64,000 nucleotides of DNA from Komagataeibacter sp. FNDCF1 (lineage in GTDB: Bacteria; Pseudomonadota; Alphaproteobacteria; Acetobacterales; Acetobacteraceae), in the NCBI RefSeq assembly GCF_021295335.1, contig NZ_JAIWOT010000001.1, positions 1,429,001 to 1,493,000 on the forward strand, given 5' to 3'. Below are positions 27,101-46,904 of the stretch, piece after piece; the first letter of the stretch is position 1; each line of letters begins with the position of its first letter. The notes beneath the pieces are model-generated. The model worked only from the letters and a program-made list of their open reading frames with translations. It was not told where the DNA came from and made no database searches. The translations under genes and the position numbers were made by a program.

Positions 27101-27421
27101 TCAGCCTTCGATTACTTCGCCGGTCGCCTTGGCGACACGAACCTTGCGACCATCTTCCAGAACACGGAAACCGACCTTCGTCGGATCGCCGCTCTTGGGA
27201 TCGATCAGCTTCAGGTTGGACAGGTGGACAGGCATTTCCTTCTGGACAATGCCACCCTGCTCACCCATGCGGGAGGGACGAGTGTGACGCTTGGCAATCG
27301 CGACACCACGCACCACGGCCTTGTTGGCCGCAGGCAGGACCGTAACGACCTCGCCACGGGTTCCCTTGGAACCACCGGTGATGACCAGAACCTGGTCACC
27401 CTTCTTGATACGAGCAGCCAT
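27101..27421 (-). CDS. rplX: 50S ribosomal protein L24
   Basis: 106 aa; the KOW motif is in [20 protein letters not shown]. It is an assembly initiator that binds the 5' end of 23S rRNA. Its ATG shares one base with the rplN stop (TAATG). Confidence 0.97.
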   Translation of the reverse strand: MAARIKKGDQVLVITGGSKGTRGEVVTVLPAANKAVVRGVAIAKRHTRPSRMGEQGGIVQKEMPVHLSNLKLIDPKSGDPTKVGFRVLEDGRKVRVAKATGEVIEG

Positions 27422-27789
27422 TACAGCACCTCCGGTGCCAGCGAAATGATCTTCATGAACTTGCGCGCACGCAGCTCACGCACGACCGGGCCAAAGATAC
27501 GGGTGCCAATCGGCTCCTGCTGCTTGTTGATCAGCACGGCCGCATTGCGGTCAAACCGGATGGCGCTGCCGTCAGCACGACGCACCGGGTAGGACGTACG
27601 GACGATCACCGCCTGGTGAACATCGCCCTTCTTGACCTTACCGCGGGGAATGGCTTCCTTGACGGACACGACAATCACGTCGCCGACCGAGGCAGTCTTC
27701 CGCTTGGAACCGCCCAGCACCTTGATGCACTGCACCTGACGGGCACCGGAATTGTCGGCGACGTCAAGGTTGGTCTCGGGATGGATCAT
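27421..27789 (-). CDS. rplN: 50S ribosomal protein L14
   Basis: 122 aa, [20 protein letters not shown] to [20 protein letters not shown], fully conserved. The first Met is followed by Ile-His-Pro rather than the common Ile-Gln, a minor variant. Confidence 0.97.
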   Translation of the reverse strand: MIHPETNLDVADNSGARQVQCIKVLGGSKRKTASVGDVIVVSVKEAIPRGKVKKGDVHQAVIVRTSYPVRRADGSAIRFDRNAAVLINKQQEPIGTRIFGPVVRELRARKFMKIISLAPEVL

Positions 27790-27804
27790 GGTCTATGCCC
27801 TTCT

Positions 27805-28086
27805 TTACGCCTGCGTACCGGACGCAGCACCGGCGGCAGCCGTAAGCGGCTGGCCATTCCGGACAACGACAGTCCAGGTCTTGCGACGGGAAATCGGCTT
27901 GCATTCCTCAATGCGCACCGTGTCGCCCACCTTGCATTCATTCAAGCCATCATGCGCCGCATACTTCTTGGAGCGACGAATGAACTTCTTATACAGCGGG
28001 TGGATAACGCGACGATCAACAAGAACCGTTACGGTCTTGTCCATCTTGTCGCTGGTTACCCGCCCGGTCAGGACGCGCCTTGGCAT
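27805..28086 (-). CDS. rpsQ: 30S ribosomal protein S17
   Basis: 93 aa; [20 protein letters not shown] is the S17 signature and [19 protein letters not shown] the second. A short Ala/Gly-rich tail extends the C-terminus. Confidence 0.97.
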   Translation of the reverse strand: MPRRVLTGRVTSDKMDKTVTVLVDRRVIHPLYKKFIRRSKKYAAHDGLNECKVGDTVRIEECKPISRRKTWTVVVRNGQPLTAAAGAASGTQA

Positions 28087-28099
28087 CGCCCGTCTCCCT

Positions 28100-28336
28100 T
28101 CAGGACTTTACTGCCGGCGCGTGGCCAGCGGAACTCTTCTTCACAACCTGGGCTGCAATCGTCTTCACACGCGCGATGTCACGACGGACCTCGCGCATAC
28201 GGGACTGACCCTCGGTCTGGCCGGTCGCATGCTGGAACCGAAGATTGAACTGCTCGCGCTTCAGATCAACGAGAAGCGTATCAAGTTCTTCAACAGTCTT
28301 GGCACGCAGATCGGCCGGCTTTGTTGCCTTTGCCAT
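28100..28336 (-). CDS. rpmC: 50S ribosomal protein L29
   Basis: 78 aa; two-helix protein with [20 protein letters not shown] and the [11 protein letters not shown] motif, plus a slightly longer C-terminal tail than in E. coli. It lies one base after rplP. Confidence 0.96.
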   Translation of the reverse strand: MAKATKPADLRAKTVEELDTLLVDLKREQFNLRFQHATGQTEGQSRMREVRRDIARVKTIAAQVVKKSSAGHAPAVKS

Positions 28337-28337
28337 C

Positions 28338-28754
28338 TCACGCCTCTCCGATACGGGTCACGAACTTGGTCTTGATCGGCAGCTTTGCCGCACCCAGAGC
28401 CAGCGCTTCACGCGCGACTTCAGGCGGCACGCCTTCGATCTCGAACAGGATACGACCCGGCTTCACACGAGCCACCCAATATTCAGGCGACCCCTTGCCG
28501 GACCCCATACGCACTTCTGCGGGCTTTGTCGAGACCGGAAGATCAGGGAAAATCCGAATCCATACGCGACCGGCACGTTTCATGGCGCGGGTAATGGCAC
28601 GGCGGGCGGCTTCGATCTGGCGGGCCGTGATCCGTTCAGGCTGGAGAGCCTTCAGGCCGAAGGCCCCGAAATTCAGGGTTGTGCCACCCTTGGCCAGCCC
28701 ATGAATGCGGCCCTTGTGGGCCTTGCGGTACTTTGTCCGCTTGGGAGAAAGCAT
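28338..28754 (-). CDS. rplP: 50S ribosomal protein L16
   Basis: 138 aa; [20 protein letters not shown] start, and [20 protein letters not shown] plus the Lys/Gly-rich loop contacting the peptidyl-transferase region. All landmarks are intact. Confidence 0.97.
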   Translation of the reverse strand: MLSPKRTKYRKAHKGRIHGLAKGGTTLNFGAFGLKALQPERITARQIEAARRAITRAMKRAGRVWIRIFPDLPVSTKPAEVRMGSGKGSPEYWVARVKPGRILFEIEGVPPEVAREALALGAAKLPIKTKFVTRIGEA

Positions 28755-28808
28755 TTTCTAAATCCTCACGCGCCGCCTGGCGCATCTGGGTCCATTTGAC
28801 CCCGCAGC

Positions 28809-29486
28809 TTAGCGCTGCGGAGCCTGTTCGGCGGCGCGACGGTCCTGCGCCAGCGGATCATGGGCAAGAATCTCGCCCTTGAAGATCCAGACCTTCACAC
28901 CACAGGTGCCGTAGGTCGTCTTGGCGGTCGCCACACCGTAATCGATGTCCGCACGCAGCGTATGCAGCGGCACGCGGCCTTCACGATACCACTCGATACG
29001 CGCGATTTCCGCGCCGCCCAGACGGCCCGAGCAGTTGATCCGGATACCCTGCGCACCCAGGCGCATGGCGGACTGCACGGCACGCTTCATGGCGCGACGG
29101 AAGGCCACACGGCGCTCGAGCTGCTGGGCAATGTTTTCGGCCACCAGGGTCGCGTCAATTTCCGGCTTGCGGATTTCGACGATGTTCAGCGCGACATCGG
29201 TCTTGGCCATGCGGGCCAGATCCTTGCGCAGCACATCGATGTCCTGGCCCTTCTTGCCGATGACCACACCCGGACGGGCCGCGTAAATGGTCACGCGCGG
29301 CTTCTTGGCCGGACGCTCGATCACCACGCGGGAAACGCCCGCACCCGCCAGCTTGCGACGCAGGTAGGCGCGCAGCTTCAGGTCATCATGCAGCAGGCGC
29401 GCATAATCGGCATCGGCGTACCAGCGGCTGTCCCATGTCCGGTTAATACCGAGCCGCAGCCCGATCGGATTAACTTTATGTCCCAT
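28809..29486 (-). CDS. rpsC: 30S ribosomal protein S3
   Basis: 225 aa; [22 protein letters not shown] domain about [20 protein letters not shown], and the C-terminal domain with [20 protein letters not shown]. It forms part of the mRNA entry helicase. 54 bp separate it from rplP. Confidence 0.97.
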   Translation of the reverse strand: MGHKVNPIGLRLGINRTWDSRWYADADYARLLHDDLKLRAYLRRKLAGAGVSRVVIERPAKKPRVTIYAARPGVVIGKKGQDIDVLRKDLARMAKTDVALNIVEIRKPEIDATLVAENIAQQLERRVAFRRAMKRAVQSAMRLGAQGIRINCSGRLGGAEIARIEWYREGRVPLHTLRADIDYGVATAKTTYGTCGVKVWIFKGEILAHDPLAQDRRAAEQAPQR

Positions 29487-29489
29487 GGA

Positions 29490-29891
29490 TCAGGCCGCCT
29501 TCTTTTCGGTTTCAGCTTCGGGCTTCTTTTCCGCCACGACAATGGTCAGATGGCTGAAGAACTTCTCGATGCGGGCCGAACGGCCACGACCACGTGCGTG
29601 GAAACGACGCATCACGATCGACTTGCCCACCTCTGCACGGGCAACGACCAGCTGGTCAACGTCCAGCTGATGGTTGTTCTCGGCGTTGGCAATCGCACTT
29701 TCCAGGGTCTTCTTGACCTGCTGGGTAATGCGGCGCTTGGAGAATGTGAGGGTGGCGATCGCCTGCGCGGCCGGCTTGTTGCGGATCAGACCCGCAACAA
29801 GGTTCAGCTTGCGCGGGCTGATGCGGATGTTCCGCGTCAGCGCCTGCGCCTCGGTTTCCGCGAGCGTGCGCGGATGCTTAGGCTTGCTCAT
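29490..29891 (-). CDS. rplV: 50S ribosomal protein L22
   Basis: 133 aa; the tunnel-lining beta-hairpin region includes [20 protein letters not shown], and [20 protein letters not shown] is the conserved N-terminal block. No macrolide-type deletion is seen in the hairpin. The C-terminal tail ([13 protein letters not shown]) is charged and extended. Confidence 0.97.
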   Translation of the reverse strand: MSKPKHPRTLAETEAQALTRNIRISPRKLNLVAGLIRNKPAAQAIATLTFSKRRITQQVKKTLESAIANAENNHQLDVDQLVVARAEVGKSIVMRRFHARGRGRSARIEKFFSHLTIVVAEKKPEAETEKKAA

Positions 29892-29893
29892 GT

Positions 29894-30172
29894 TCAGCCC
29901 CGCTTCGCTTTCTTGTCCGAAGAATGACCCGTGAAGGTACGGGTCGGTGAAAACTCACCGAACTTGTGCCCCACCATATTCTCGGAAACCTGCACGGGCA
30001 GGAATTTATGCCCGTTATACACGCCGAACGTCAGTCCGACGAACTGCGGCAGGATGGTGGATCGACGCGACCAGATCTTGATCACTTCGTTACGGCCCGA
30101 TGCGCGCGATGCATCGGCTTTGTTCAGCAGATACCCGTCCACGAACGGGCCCTTCCAGACGGAACGTGCCAT
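29894..30172 (-). CDS. rpsS: 30S ribosomal protein S19
   Basis: 92 aa; [20 protein letters not shown] and [20 protein letters not shown] are the family signature. It is a head protein that works with S13. It starts 12 bp after rplB. Confidence 0.97.
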   Translation of the reverse strand: MARSVWKGPFVDGYLLNKADASRASGRNEVIKIWSRRSTILPQFVGLTFGVYNGHKFLPVQVSENMVGHKFGEFSPTRTFTGHSSDKKAKRG

Positions 30173-30184
30173 CTTAAATGCCCC

Positions 30185-31015
30185 TTACTTGCCGGTCTTC
30201 CGGCGACGGATGATCAGACTGTCCGTACGCTTGTTGACCCTGGTCTTGTAACCCTTAGTCGGCTTGCCCCATGGCGTAACCGGATGACGCCCACCCGAAG
30301 TGCGTCCTTCACCACCACCATGCGGATGGTCAACCGGGTTCATGACGACACCACGGTTGTGCGGGCGGCGGCCCAGCCAGCGGTTGCGGCCGGCCTTGCC
30401 CAGGTGCTGGTTCATGTTGTCCGGGTTGGACACGGCGCCGATGGTCGCCATGCATTCCGCGCGGACGACACGCAGCTCACCGGACTGCAGCTTGATCTGG
30501 GCATAACCCACATCCTTGCCGACCAGCTGGGCATAGGTGCCGGCGGAACGGGCGATCTTGCCACCGCCACCGGCCTTGAGCTCGATGTTGTGGATGATCG
30601 TGCCCACCGGAATCGCGGAGAGCGGCATCGCATTGCCCGGCTTGATGTCGGCGCGCGCACCGGCGACCACCTGGTCACCCGCCTTCAGGCGCTGCGGTGC
30701 GATGATGTAGGCCAGTTCGCCGTCCTCATACTTGACGAGGGCAATGAACGCCGTGCGGTTCGGATCATATTCCAGACGCTCCACCGTGCCGACCACATCG
30801 AACTTGCGACGCTTGAAATCGACATAGCGGTAGGACTGCTTGTGTCCGCCACCGATGAAACGCGAGGTGGTGCGGCCGTGGTTGTTACGGCCGCCGCTCT
30901 TGTTCTTCCCCTCGGTCAGGCCCTTGACGGGCTTGCCTTTCCACAGCTCCTTGCGGTCGATCAGAACCGTTCCGCGCAGGCTGGGGGTAACTGGATTAAA
31001 GTGCTTCAATGCCAT
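30185..31015 (-). CDS. rplB: 50S ribosomal protein L2
   Basis: 276 aa; [20 protein letters not shown], and the catalytic-centre segment [20 protein letters not shown] with the conserved His. [20 protein letters not shown] is also diagnostic. Confidence 0.97.
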   Translation of the reverse strand: MALKHFNPVTPSLRGTVLIDRKELWKGKPVKGLTEGKNKSGGRNNHGRTTSRFIGGGHKQSYRYVDFKRRKFDVVGTVERLEYDPNRTAFIALVKYEDGELAYIIAPQRLKAGDQVVAGARADIKPGNAMPLSAIPVGTIIHNIELKAGGGGKIARSAGTYAQLVGKDVGYAQIKLQSGELRVVRAECMATIGAVSNPDNMNQHLGKAGRNRWLGRRPHNRGVVMNPVDHPHGGGEGRTSGGRHPVTPWGKPTKGYKTRVNKRTDSLIIRRRKTGK

Positions 31016-31031
31016 TTCTTGTCACCCCGCG

Positions 31032-31367
31032 TCAGACCAGCTTCGCGGTCAGGTCGATGGACTGACCTTCAGCAAGCTGGACAAACGCCTTCTTCACATC
31101 CGAACGCTGGCCGGGACGTCCCTTGAAGCGCTTGGCCTTACCCTTCTGGATGAGTGTGTTCACACCCAGAACCTTCACACCGAAAAGCGTCTCGACCGCA
31201 ACCTTGATCTCCGGCTTCGTCGCGTCGATCGCGACCTTGAAACCGACCTGATTCTTTTCGGACAGGGCAGTTGCCTTTTCCGTGATCAGGGGGGCGCGGA
31301 TGATGTCGTACATCGCTTCCCGGGACATGCGTTCCGCCTTTTTGCGGATTGCCAGGATATTGGTCAT
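31032..31367 (-). CDS. rplW: 50S ribosomal protein L23
   Basis: 111 aa with [20 protein letters not shown] and [20 protein letters not shown]. The chosen ATG (31367) overlaps the rplD stop as ATGA; ATG codons 13 and 18 codons in ([10 protein letters not shown]) are possible shorter starts that fit the usual L23 length better. L23 docks trigger factor and SRP at the exit tunnel. Confidence 0.95.
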   Translation of the reverse strand: MTNILAIRKKAERMSREAMYDIIRAPLITEKATALSEKNQVGFKVAIDATKPEIKVAVETLFGVKVLGVNTLIQKGKAKRFKGRPGQRSDVKKAFVQLAEGQSIDLTAKLV

Positions 31368-31978
31368 GCCAGACGCTCCTTCAGACCCTCAACGCCTGCG
31401 CGGGTGATGGCCAGCACATCGTGGTTCAGGATGTCATAGACATTCGCACCGATGGTCGGGAGAATGTCGATCTTCGGCAGGTTGCGCGCGGCACGGCCGA
31501 AGTTTTCCTCAACGGCGGCATCCACGATCAGCGCGGACGTCCAGCCCAGGACCTTCAGCTTTCTGGCCAGCTCTGCGGACTTGCCCGAGGCGGTCGCAGC
31601 ATCCAGCACCACCAGCTTGCCTTCGGCAGCCTTCTGCGACAGCGCGGAAATCAGGCCCAGGCGGCGCACCTTCTTGGGCAGGTCATAGCCATGGTCACGC
31701 ACGACCGGGCCATGGACCACACCACCCGTGCGGTACTGCGGCGAACGCAGCGAACCCTGACGGGCGCTACCGGTGCCCTTCTGGCGGTACGGCTTCTTGG
31801 TCGTGCCGGAGATTTCCCCCATGCCCTTGACCTTGTGCGTACCAGCACGGCGCTTTGCAAGCTGCCAGTGCACCACACGCGCCATGATGTCATTGCGCGG
31901 TGTTGCGGCGAAAATCTCGTCGGGAAGGCTGGCGGTACCTGCGCTTCCGTTATCGAGGGTTTTGATCTCGTAATCCAT
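31364..31978 (-). CDS. rplD: 50S ribosomal protein L4
   Basis: 204 aa; the tunnel-constricting loop is [20 protein letters not shown], intact, and [20 protein letters not shown] is the N-terminal block. In E. coli L4 represses the S10 operon by attenuation; the corresponding leader upstream of rpsJ here is short and carries a different hairpin. Confidence 0.97.
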   Translation of the reverse strand: MDYEIKTLDNGSAGTASLPDEIFAATPRNDIMARVVHWQLAKRRAGTHKVKGMGEISGTTKKPYRQKGTGSARQGSLRSPQYRTGGVVHGPVVRDHGYDLPKKVRRLGLISALSQKAAEGKLVVLDAATASGKSAELARKLKVLGWTSALIVDAAVEENFGRAARNLPKIDILPTIGANVYDILNHDVLAITRAGVEGLKERLA

Positions 31979-31990
31979 TGCCCTCTATCC

Positions 31991-32674
31991 TCAGCCCGCG
32001 GCCTCAACCAGGGCCGCCGGATACGGCGCCTCGGCATGACGGGCCTTCTTGATCGCATCACGAACCAGAACCGCCTCATTCTTTCCGCCCGGCACGGAGC
32101 CGCGGATCATGATCAGGTTCTTTTCGGCGTCGACAGCCGCAATCTCGAGGTTCAGCGTGGTCACACGCTCGGAACCGAGATGGCCAGCCATCTTCTTGTT
32201 CTTGAAAACCTTGCCCGGATCCTGACGGTTACCCGTCGACCCGTGCGAACGGTGACTGATCGAGACACCGTGGGTGGCTTCGAGACCGGCAAAGTTCCAG
32301 CGCTTCATCGCGCCGGCAAAACCCTTACCCTTGCTGGTGCCGGTAACGTCCACCTTCTGCCCCACCACGAAATGGGCGGCGGACAGAGAAGCCCCGACTT
32401 CCAGGACGGCGTCATCCGCAACGCGGAATTCGGCCAGCTTCTTCTTGGGCTCGACCTTGGCCTTGGCAAAATGGCCGCGGTTCGGCTTCGACACATTTTT
32501 GACCTTGGCCTTGCCCGCGCCGAGCTGAACGGCGGTGTAGCCGTCGCGTTCGGTCGTACGGACATCAACCACCTGCAGATCATCCACCTGCAGGACAGTC
32601 ACCGGCACATGTGTGCCGTCTTCCTTGAACAGCCGGGTCATACCCAGCTTTTTTGCGATCAATCCGGTGCGCAT
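31991..32674 (-). CDS. rplC: 50S ribosomal protein L3
   Basis: 227 aa from [20 protein letters not shown]; the frame extends to 32704 but that part overlaps rpsJ and is not family-like. The W-finger region [20 protein letters not shown] and [20 protein letters not shown] reach the peptidyl-transferase centre. Confidence 0.97.
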   Translation of the reverse strand: MRTGLIAKKLGMTRLFKEDGTHVPVTVLQVDDLQVVDVRTTERDGYTAVQLGAGKAKVKNVSKPNRGHFAKAKVEPKKKLAEFRVADDAVLEVGASLSAAHFVVGQKVDVTGTSKGKGFAGAMKRWNFAGLEATHGVSISHRSHGSTGNRQDPGKVFKNKKMAGHLGSERVTTLNLEIAAVDAEKNLIMIRGSVPGGKNEAVLVRDAIKKARHAEAPYPAALVEAAG

Positions 32675-32684
32675 CGTCTGGACC

Positions 32685-32993
32685 TTAGAGTTTAATCTCG
32701 ACATCCACGCCAGCGGCGAGGTCGAGTTTCATGAGAGCGTCCACGGTCTGCGGGGTCGGCTCGACAATGTCGAGCAGCCGGCGATGGGTCCGAATTTCGA
32801 ACTGCTCGCGGCTTTTCTTGTCCACGTGGGGGGAGCGGTTTACGGTAAACCGTTCAATATGCGTCGGCAGCGGGATAGGACCCCGAACCCGCGCACCCGT
32901 ACGCTTCGCCGTATTGACGATCTCCTTCGTGCTGTTGTCTAGCACCCGATGATCGTACGCCTTCAGGCGAATGCGGATGTTCTGGTTGTCCAT
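32685..32993 (-). CDS. rpsJ: 30S ribosomal protein S10
   Basis: 102 aa; [40 protein letters not shown] and the C-terminal [15 protein letters not shown]. In E. coli it is also the antitermination factor NusE. First gene of the S10 block, 105 bp after tuf, with a hairpin/T-tract element between them. Confidence 0.97.
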   Translation of the reverse strand: MDNQNIRIRLKAYDHRVLDNSTKEIVNTAKRTGARVRGPIPLPTHIERFTVNRSPHVDKKSREQFEIRTHRRLLDIVEPTPQTVDALMKLDLAAGVDVEIKL

Positions 32994-33046
32994 CTTTCTG
33001 TTTCAGTCCAACTTTACCTGATTCGGGGGAACCCGATCCGCAATGG

Positions 33047-33073
33047 AAACCCGGCCGGATTGCTCCGGCCGGG
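33047..33073 (-). terminator. Hairpin terminator/attenuator between tuf and rpsJ
   Basis: CCCGGCCGG (33050-33058) and CCGGCCGGG (33065-33073) form a perfect 9-bp GC stem with a 6-nt loop. On the minus strand it is followed by TTT. It lies 25 bp after the tuf stop. The short T-tract suggests partial termination, which would make rpsJ expression lower than tuf. Confidence 0.6.
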
Positions 33074-33098
33074 ATGCCACAGTTCAGTTACTGCCCAA

Positions 33099-34289
<1,191 letters not shown>

Positions 34290-34382
34290 CGTTTTCTCCG
34301 TTAACTCGGCCTCGTGCCGAGAGTCGGGTTGGAAAGTTCCGTTTCGGAAGCCGGGCAGGTCAATAGACCGGCCTGACCGCCT

Positions 34383-34859
34383 TTACCAGCGGTAATGACT
34401 GAATGCCTTGTTGGCTTCCGCCATGCGGTGCGTGTCCTCGCGCTTCTTGACCGCTGCGCCACGATTGTTGACGGCATCAAGAAGTTCGTTCGACAGACGG
34501 TCCTGCATGGTGTTCTCGCCCCGCTTGCGCGACGCGTCGATCAGCCAGCGGATGGCCAGCGCCTGACGGCGCTCGGCCCGGACTTCGACCGGAACCTGGT
34601 AGGTCGCACCACCAACACGGCGGGAACGCACCTCGACAGCAGGCTTCACGTTATCCAGCGCGCTGTGGAACATCACCACGGGGTCCGCAGCTGCACCACC
34701 GCGGCGACGCAGGACCTCAAGGGCGCCATAGACGATCCCTTCGGCCGTGGACTTCTTGCCGTCGTACATCAGGGCGTTCATGAAACGCGTAATGACGACA
34801 TCACCAAATTTCGGATCGGGAAGAATCTCGCGCTTTACTGCGCGATGACGGCGACTCAT
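34383..34859 (-). CDS. rpsG: 30S ribosomal protein S7
   Basis: 158 aa, two residues longer than E. coli K-12-type short forms at the start ([20 protein letters not shown]). [20 protein letters not shown] and [20 protein letters not shown] are diagnostic. It is the head assembly nucleator. It lies 15 bp after rpsL and is followed by tuf instead of fusA. Confidence 0.97.
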   Translation of the reverse strand: MSRRHRAVKREILPDPKFGDVVITRFMNALMYDGKKSTAEGIVYGALEVLRRRGGAAADPVVMFHSALDNVKPAVEVRSRRVGGATYQVPVEVRAERRQALAIRWLIDASRKRGENTMQDRLSNELLDAVNNRGAAVKKREDTHRMAEANKAFSHYRW

Positions 34860-34874
34860 GCCTCGTTATTCCTT

Positions 34875-35246
34875 TTACTTAGGACGCTTCGCGCCATAGA
34901 GCGAGCGACGCTGACGACGCTTGGCGATACCCTGGGTGTCCAGAACGCCGCGCAGGATGTGATAACGCACGCCAGGTAGATCCTTAACGCGACCACCACG
35001 GATCAGGACAACGCTATGTTCCTGGAGGTTATGCCCCTCACCCGGAATATAGCTCACAACCTCATACCCGTTGGTCAGGCGAACTTTTGCCACCTTACGC
35101 AGAGCCGAGTTCGGCTTCTTCGGTGTGGTTGTATAAACACGAGTACAAACGCCACGCTTCTGCGGACAGCCCTGCAGTGCAGGAACCTTGTTGCGTTTGG
35201 CTGCGGGCTCGCGACCTTTCGCGATCAACTGGTTGATGGTCGGCAT
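34875..35246 (-). CDS. rpsL: 30S ribosomal protein S12
   Basis: 123 aa; [40 protein letters not shown] and [20 protein letters not shown]. The two lysines whose mutation gives streptomycin resistance are both wild type. First gene of the str block, with its own promoter about 220 bp upstream. Confidence 0.98.
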   Translation of the reverse strand: MPTINQLIAKGREPAAKRNKVPALQGCPQKRGVCTRVYTTTPKKPNSALRKVAKVRLTNGYEVVSYIPGEGHNLQEHSVVLIRGGRVKDLPGVRYHILRGVLDTQGIAKRRQRRSLYGAKRPK

Positions 35247-35464
35247 ACGCCTTTCCCGATCCTTACAAAATTCGGCCGGCCAACCCCATATCTGGTTGCC
35301 GACTGTCGTTCACAACAAAACCCCAACGAATGACAACCATCCGTTCGGGCATCATATTTACATCCGGCCTGAGCAGTCCGATTCCCGAACTGCGGTACCG
35401 CATGTCTGCATGCTGCATTCGACGGCCAACAACGTCTTTCAGACAGGGCTAGCCGAGGGCGCGT

Positions 35465-35493
35465 TACCTACGGGCAAACTGACCAAAAGTCAA
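35465..35493 (-). promoter_or_regulatory. Promoter of rpsL-rpsG-tuf
   Basis: On the minus strand TTGACT (35488-35493) and TAGGTA (35465-35470) are 17 bp apart and followed by ACGCGCCC. The hexamer pair and the GC discriminator closely resemble those of the rplK promoter, which supports the call. The -10 is weak by the E. coli consensus. Confidence 0.55.
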
Positions 35494-35515
35494 GCCTTGC
35501 GCAGGATTCGCTAGC

Positions 35516-35547
35516 AGTCCGGCAGAACGACTCTGCTCTGCCGGACT
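35516..35547 (-). terminator. 11-bp perfect hairpin between rpoC and rpsL
   Basis: AGTCCGGCAGA (35516-35526) and TCTGCCGGACT (35537-35547) pair perfectly around a 10-nt loop. There is no T-tract on the minus strand, so it may be a Rho-dependent stop or 3' stabiliser. It lies just upstream of the rpsL promoter. Confidence 0.5.
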
Positions 35548-35617
35548 CGGAGCACCGCTCCGTCAGGGCGCTCAATACCGCCTGAATCGGATGGTGACAA
35601 TAGTGCAGCACCGAATC

Positions 35618-35649
35618 ATGCCAGATACCGACCATGCGGCATCTGGCAT
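35618..35649 (-). terminator. 9-bp hairpin directly after rpoC
   Basis: ATGCCAGAT (35618-35626) and ATCTGGCAT (35641-35649) pair around a 14-nt loop, 11 bp past the rpoC stop. No T-tract follows. Its position right after the operon end suggests a role in terminating or protecting the rpoBC transcript. Confidence 0.45.
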
Positions 35650-35660
35650 TTCTTCCGTAT

Positions 35661-44132
<8,472 letters not shown>

Positions 44133-44263
44133 CGCCTATCCAGCCCCCATCCACACAGGCCCGCACGGTTGTGACACGAATGTCATACGGACTGCGCGGC
44201 CCTTGAAAATCCTTGGCGGGCCAACCCCGACTGCCGTCCGGACCAACCCTATCTACCACCAAA

Positions 44264-44328
44264 GGCGCCCGAAGCCTTGCGGCCAGGGCGCCTGTAACGG
44301 CCAAGGGGGCGGAAACCAGATGGTTTCC
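44264..44328 (-). promoter_or_regulatory. Hairpins in the rplL-rpoB spacer
   Basis: GGAAACC/GGTTTCC at 44311-44328 (perfect 7-8 bp with a tetraloop) and GGCGCCC/GGGCGCC at 44264-44292 lie in the 256-bp gap. In E. coli this spacer carries an attenuator and an RNase III site that set the ratio of ribosomal protein to polymerase; a comparable role here is inferred from position only. Confidence 0.5.
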
Positions 44329-44388
44329 ACCCTTACTTGAATAACTCAGCCCGGGTGCACCATCACAGGCACATCCCGAAAGGCCAAC

Positions 44389-44763
<375 letters not shown>

Positions 44764-44865
44764 GGTTTTGGTCTTCCTAATTTATACACTGGTTGGCACA
44801 GCACAATCCCGTTTTTTCGGGAAAATGCCATTTTGTTGATAACCCGGCGGGCCGGGTCATAGGTC

Positions 44866-45384
44866 TCAGGCGGCTTCGCCCGTCTTGGCATAGGCACCAA
44901 AAACCCGTGCAAGCTGTCCGGCCGGCGCCTGGAGCACGCCTGCGATACGCGTTGCGGGTGTGGAGATGAGCCCCACCAGCTGCGCGCGCAGAACGTCCAG
45001 GGACGGCAGCTCGGCCAGAGCCTTGATGCTGTTGACGTCAAGCGTCTGGGCACCAAGCGATCCACCGAGCAGAACAAGCTTTTCATTGGTTTTGGCGAAC
45101 TCGACCAGCACCTTCGCCACTGCCACGGGTTCATCCGCCCACGACAACGCGGTCGGCCCCTTCAGCAGCGGCTTGATGCCTTCGAACTGGGTCCCTGCCA
45201 GGGCGAGAGAGGCCAGCCGGTTCTTCGCGACCTTGTGTGTAGCTCCAGCCGCACGCACGCGACGCCGAAGGTCCGTCACATCAGCCACGCTCAGCCCGTC
45301 ATTACGGGTGACAATGACCATGGACGTCTTCGCGAACACGGCTGCGAGGGAGGCAACAAACTCCCGCTTCTCCGTACGGTCCAA
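44866..45384 (-). CDS. rplJ: 50S ribosomal protein L10
   Basis: 172 aa; MDRTEKREFVASLAAVFAKT at the start and LAGTQFEGIKPLLKGPTALS in the RNA-binding domain; the C-terminal helix binds L7/L12 dimers. The start codon is TTG (45382-45384), preceded by GGAGACGGGA; no ATG fits the family start. Upstream is a 281-bp structured leader where L10 autoregulation would be expected. Confidence 0.97.
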   Translation of the reverse strand: MDRTEKREFVASLAAVFAKTSMVIVTRNDGLSVADVTDLRRRVRAAGATHKVAKNRLASLALAGTQFEGIKPLLKGPTALSWADEPVAVAKVLVEFAKTNEKLVLLGGSLGAQTLDVNSIKALAELPSLDVLRAQLVGLISTPATRIAGVLQAPAGQLARVFGAYAKTGEAA

Positions 45385-45665
45385 ATCCCGTCTCCATCAT
45401 CACCTGCCGGCATTGATGCCAGCAGATAGGGTTTACCCTGGGGATACGCCAGCACGCTGGCGGCATCCCGGTTCGCCTGTCCTTTCAACGGAACAACCAG
45501 TGTGGGCATTCGCCCCGATCCGGCAATCCCCGTCTTCCGGCTGCTCCCCTTTCGGGAAATCAAGGCTCGCGCCGCATCCGGTCATGGACAGGTTCGGAAG
45601 ATGGTGGCGGACCACCATCCCCTGTCCCCCTCCCCTGACGGGGAGAGGTCATTCTTCAGCTGACG
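45385..45665 (-). promoter_or_regulatory. rplA-rplJ spacer: probable L10 (rplJL) autoregulatory leader
   Basis: Four hairpins follow rplA: CTCCCC/GGGGAG at 45630-45645; a bulged stem at 45587-45626 (GACAGG/CCTGTC outer, GATGGTGG/CCACCATC inner, with a 7-nt against 1-nt internal loop); GGGAT-CGCCAGC paired with GCTGGCG-ATCCC at 45441-45469; and CTGCCGGCAT/ATGCCAGCAG at 45404-45425, ending 20 bases before the rplJ start. Asymmetric internal loops resemble the kink-turn that binds the L10-L12 complex in E. coli. Which stem is the binding site is inferred. Confidence 0.55.
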
Positions 45666-46361
45666 TCAGGCCGCCGTGAAGGCGGACACGTCAACCGTAA
45701 CACCCGGCCCCATGGTGGAGGACAGGGCGATCTTCTTGACATACGTGCCCTTGGCGCCCGTCGGGCGGGCCTTCTGGACCGCATCCACGAACGCGCGGAT
45801 GTTCTCGGCCAGCTTGCCGCCATCAAAGGATGCCTTGCCAACACCGGCATGCACGATACCGGCCTTCTCGGCACGGTACTCGACCTGACCGGACTTGGCG
45901 GCGGAAACCGCGCCCTTCACGTCCATGGTCACGGTGCCCAGCTTGGGGTTGGGCATCAGGCCACGCGGGCCGAGGATCTTGCCCAGACGGCCGACCAGGG
46001 CCATCATGTCCGCGGTCGCGATGCAGCGGTCGAACTCGATCTCGCCAGCCTGCACCTTTTCCGCCAGGTCTTCCGCACCGACCACGTCGGCACCGGCTGC
46101 CTTCGCTTCCTCGGCCTTGGGGCCACGGGCGAACACGCCAACGCGCAGGGTCTTGCCCGTGCCGTTGGGGAGTGACAGCAGGCCACGGACCATCTGGTCG
46201 GCGTGACGCGGGTCAATGCCGAGGTTCATGGAAATCTCGACGGTCTCGTCAAACTTCGCCTTGGCATTGCTCTTGACCAGGGCAATCGCCTCGTCAAGGC
46301 CATACTGCTTTGCGGTATCGACTGCGGCGCGGGCTGCGGTCAGACGCTTGTTCTTTGCCAT
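45666..46361 (-). CDS. rplA: 50S ribosomal protein L1
   Basis: 231 aa from [20 protein letters not shown]; the frame is open further upstream but that part overlaps rpl[41 protein letters not shown] and [20 protein letters not shown] are L1 signatures. It starts 5 bp after rplK. L1 represses the rplKA transcript in E. coli. Confidence 0.97.
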   Translation of the reverse strand: MAKNKRLTAARAAVDTAKQYGLDEAIALVKSNAKAKFDETVEISMNLGIDPRHADQMVRGLLSLPNGTGKTLRVGVFARGPKAEEAKAAGADVVGAEDLAEKVQAGEIEFDRCIATADMMALVGRLGKILGPRGLMPNPKLGTVTMDVKGAVSAAKSGQVEYRAEKAGIVHAGVGKASFDGGKLAENIRAFVDAVQKARPTGAKGTYVKKIALSSTMGPGVTVDVSAFTAA

Positions 46362-46366
46362 TGTAA

Positions 46367-46801
46367 TCAGCCCTCCACCACATCGAGGCCCATGGAGCGG
46401 GCGGAACCCGCCAGCATGCGCACGGCACCTTCGATATCGTTGGCGTTCATGTCTTTCTGCTTCGTCTCCGCGATTTCGCGCAGCTGCGACATCGTGACCT
46501 TGCCCACGGTCGCGGACTTGCCCACGGTGGAGCTGCCCTTGGAGACCTTGGCCGCCTTCATCAGGAAGTACGTGTTCGGCGGGGTCTTGGTGATGAAGCT
46601 GAACGTACGGTCGGCATAGGCGGTGATGACGACGGGAATCGGCATACCGGGCTCGAGACCCTGCGTCTTTGCGTTGAACTCCTTGCAGAACTGCATGATG
46701 TTCAGGCCGCGCTGACCCAGTGCCGGACCAACCGGCGGGGACGGATTCGCCTTGCCGGCGGGAATTTGCAGCTTGATGTAGCCAACGATTTTTTTGGCCA
46801 T
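46367..46801 (-). CDS. rplK: 50S ribosomal protein L11
   Basis: 144 aa from [20 protein letters not shown]; the in-frame ATG at 46825 would add eight residues absent from the family. [20 protein letters not shown] is the conserved proline-rich N-terminal domain; the C-terminal RNA-binding part is [14 protein letters not shown]. It is normally preceded by nusG; here the neighbour is an efflux channel gene ending 112 bp upstream. Confidence 0.97.
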   Translation of the reverse strand: MAKKIVGYIKLQIPAGKANPSPPVGPALGQRGLNIMQFCKEFNAKTQGLEPGMPIPVVITAYADRTFSFITKTPPNTYFLMKAAKVSKGSSTVGKSATVGKVTMSQLREIAETKQKDMNANDIEGAVRMLAGSARSMGLDVVEG

Positions 46802-46904
46802 ATCCGGGGCTCCTGACTGTTTCACCCGGACCGCGGTTCTGGTGGCCGCCCCCTGCCCCGGCTGGGGCCGGAGGGCGACCTCCCGCGTTCCGATAAGAGG
46901 CGCG

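Larger units (their letters stand above)
35247..35660 (-). promoter_or_regulatory. rpoC-rpsL intergenic region (414 bp): no gene, two hairpins and the rpsL promoter
   Basis: No plausible coding sequence is seen. Going with transcription from rpoC it contains a 9-bp stem at 35618-35649, an 11-bp stem at 35516-35547, then a promoter (35465-35493) and a leader of about 210 nt before rpsL. This is the only break of this size inside the ribosomal super-cluster and marks the boundary between the rpoBC and str transcription units. Confidence 0.6.
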
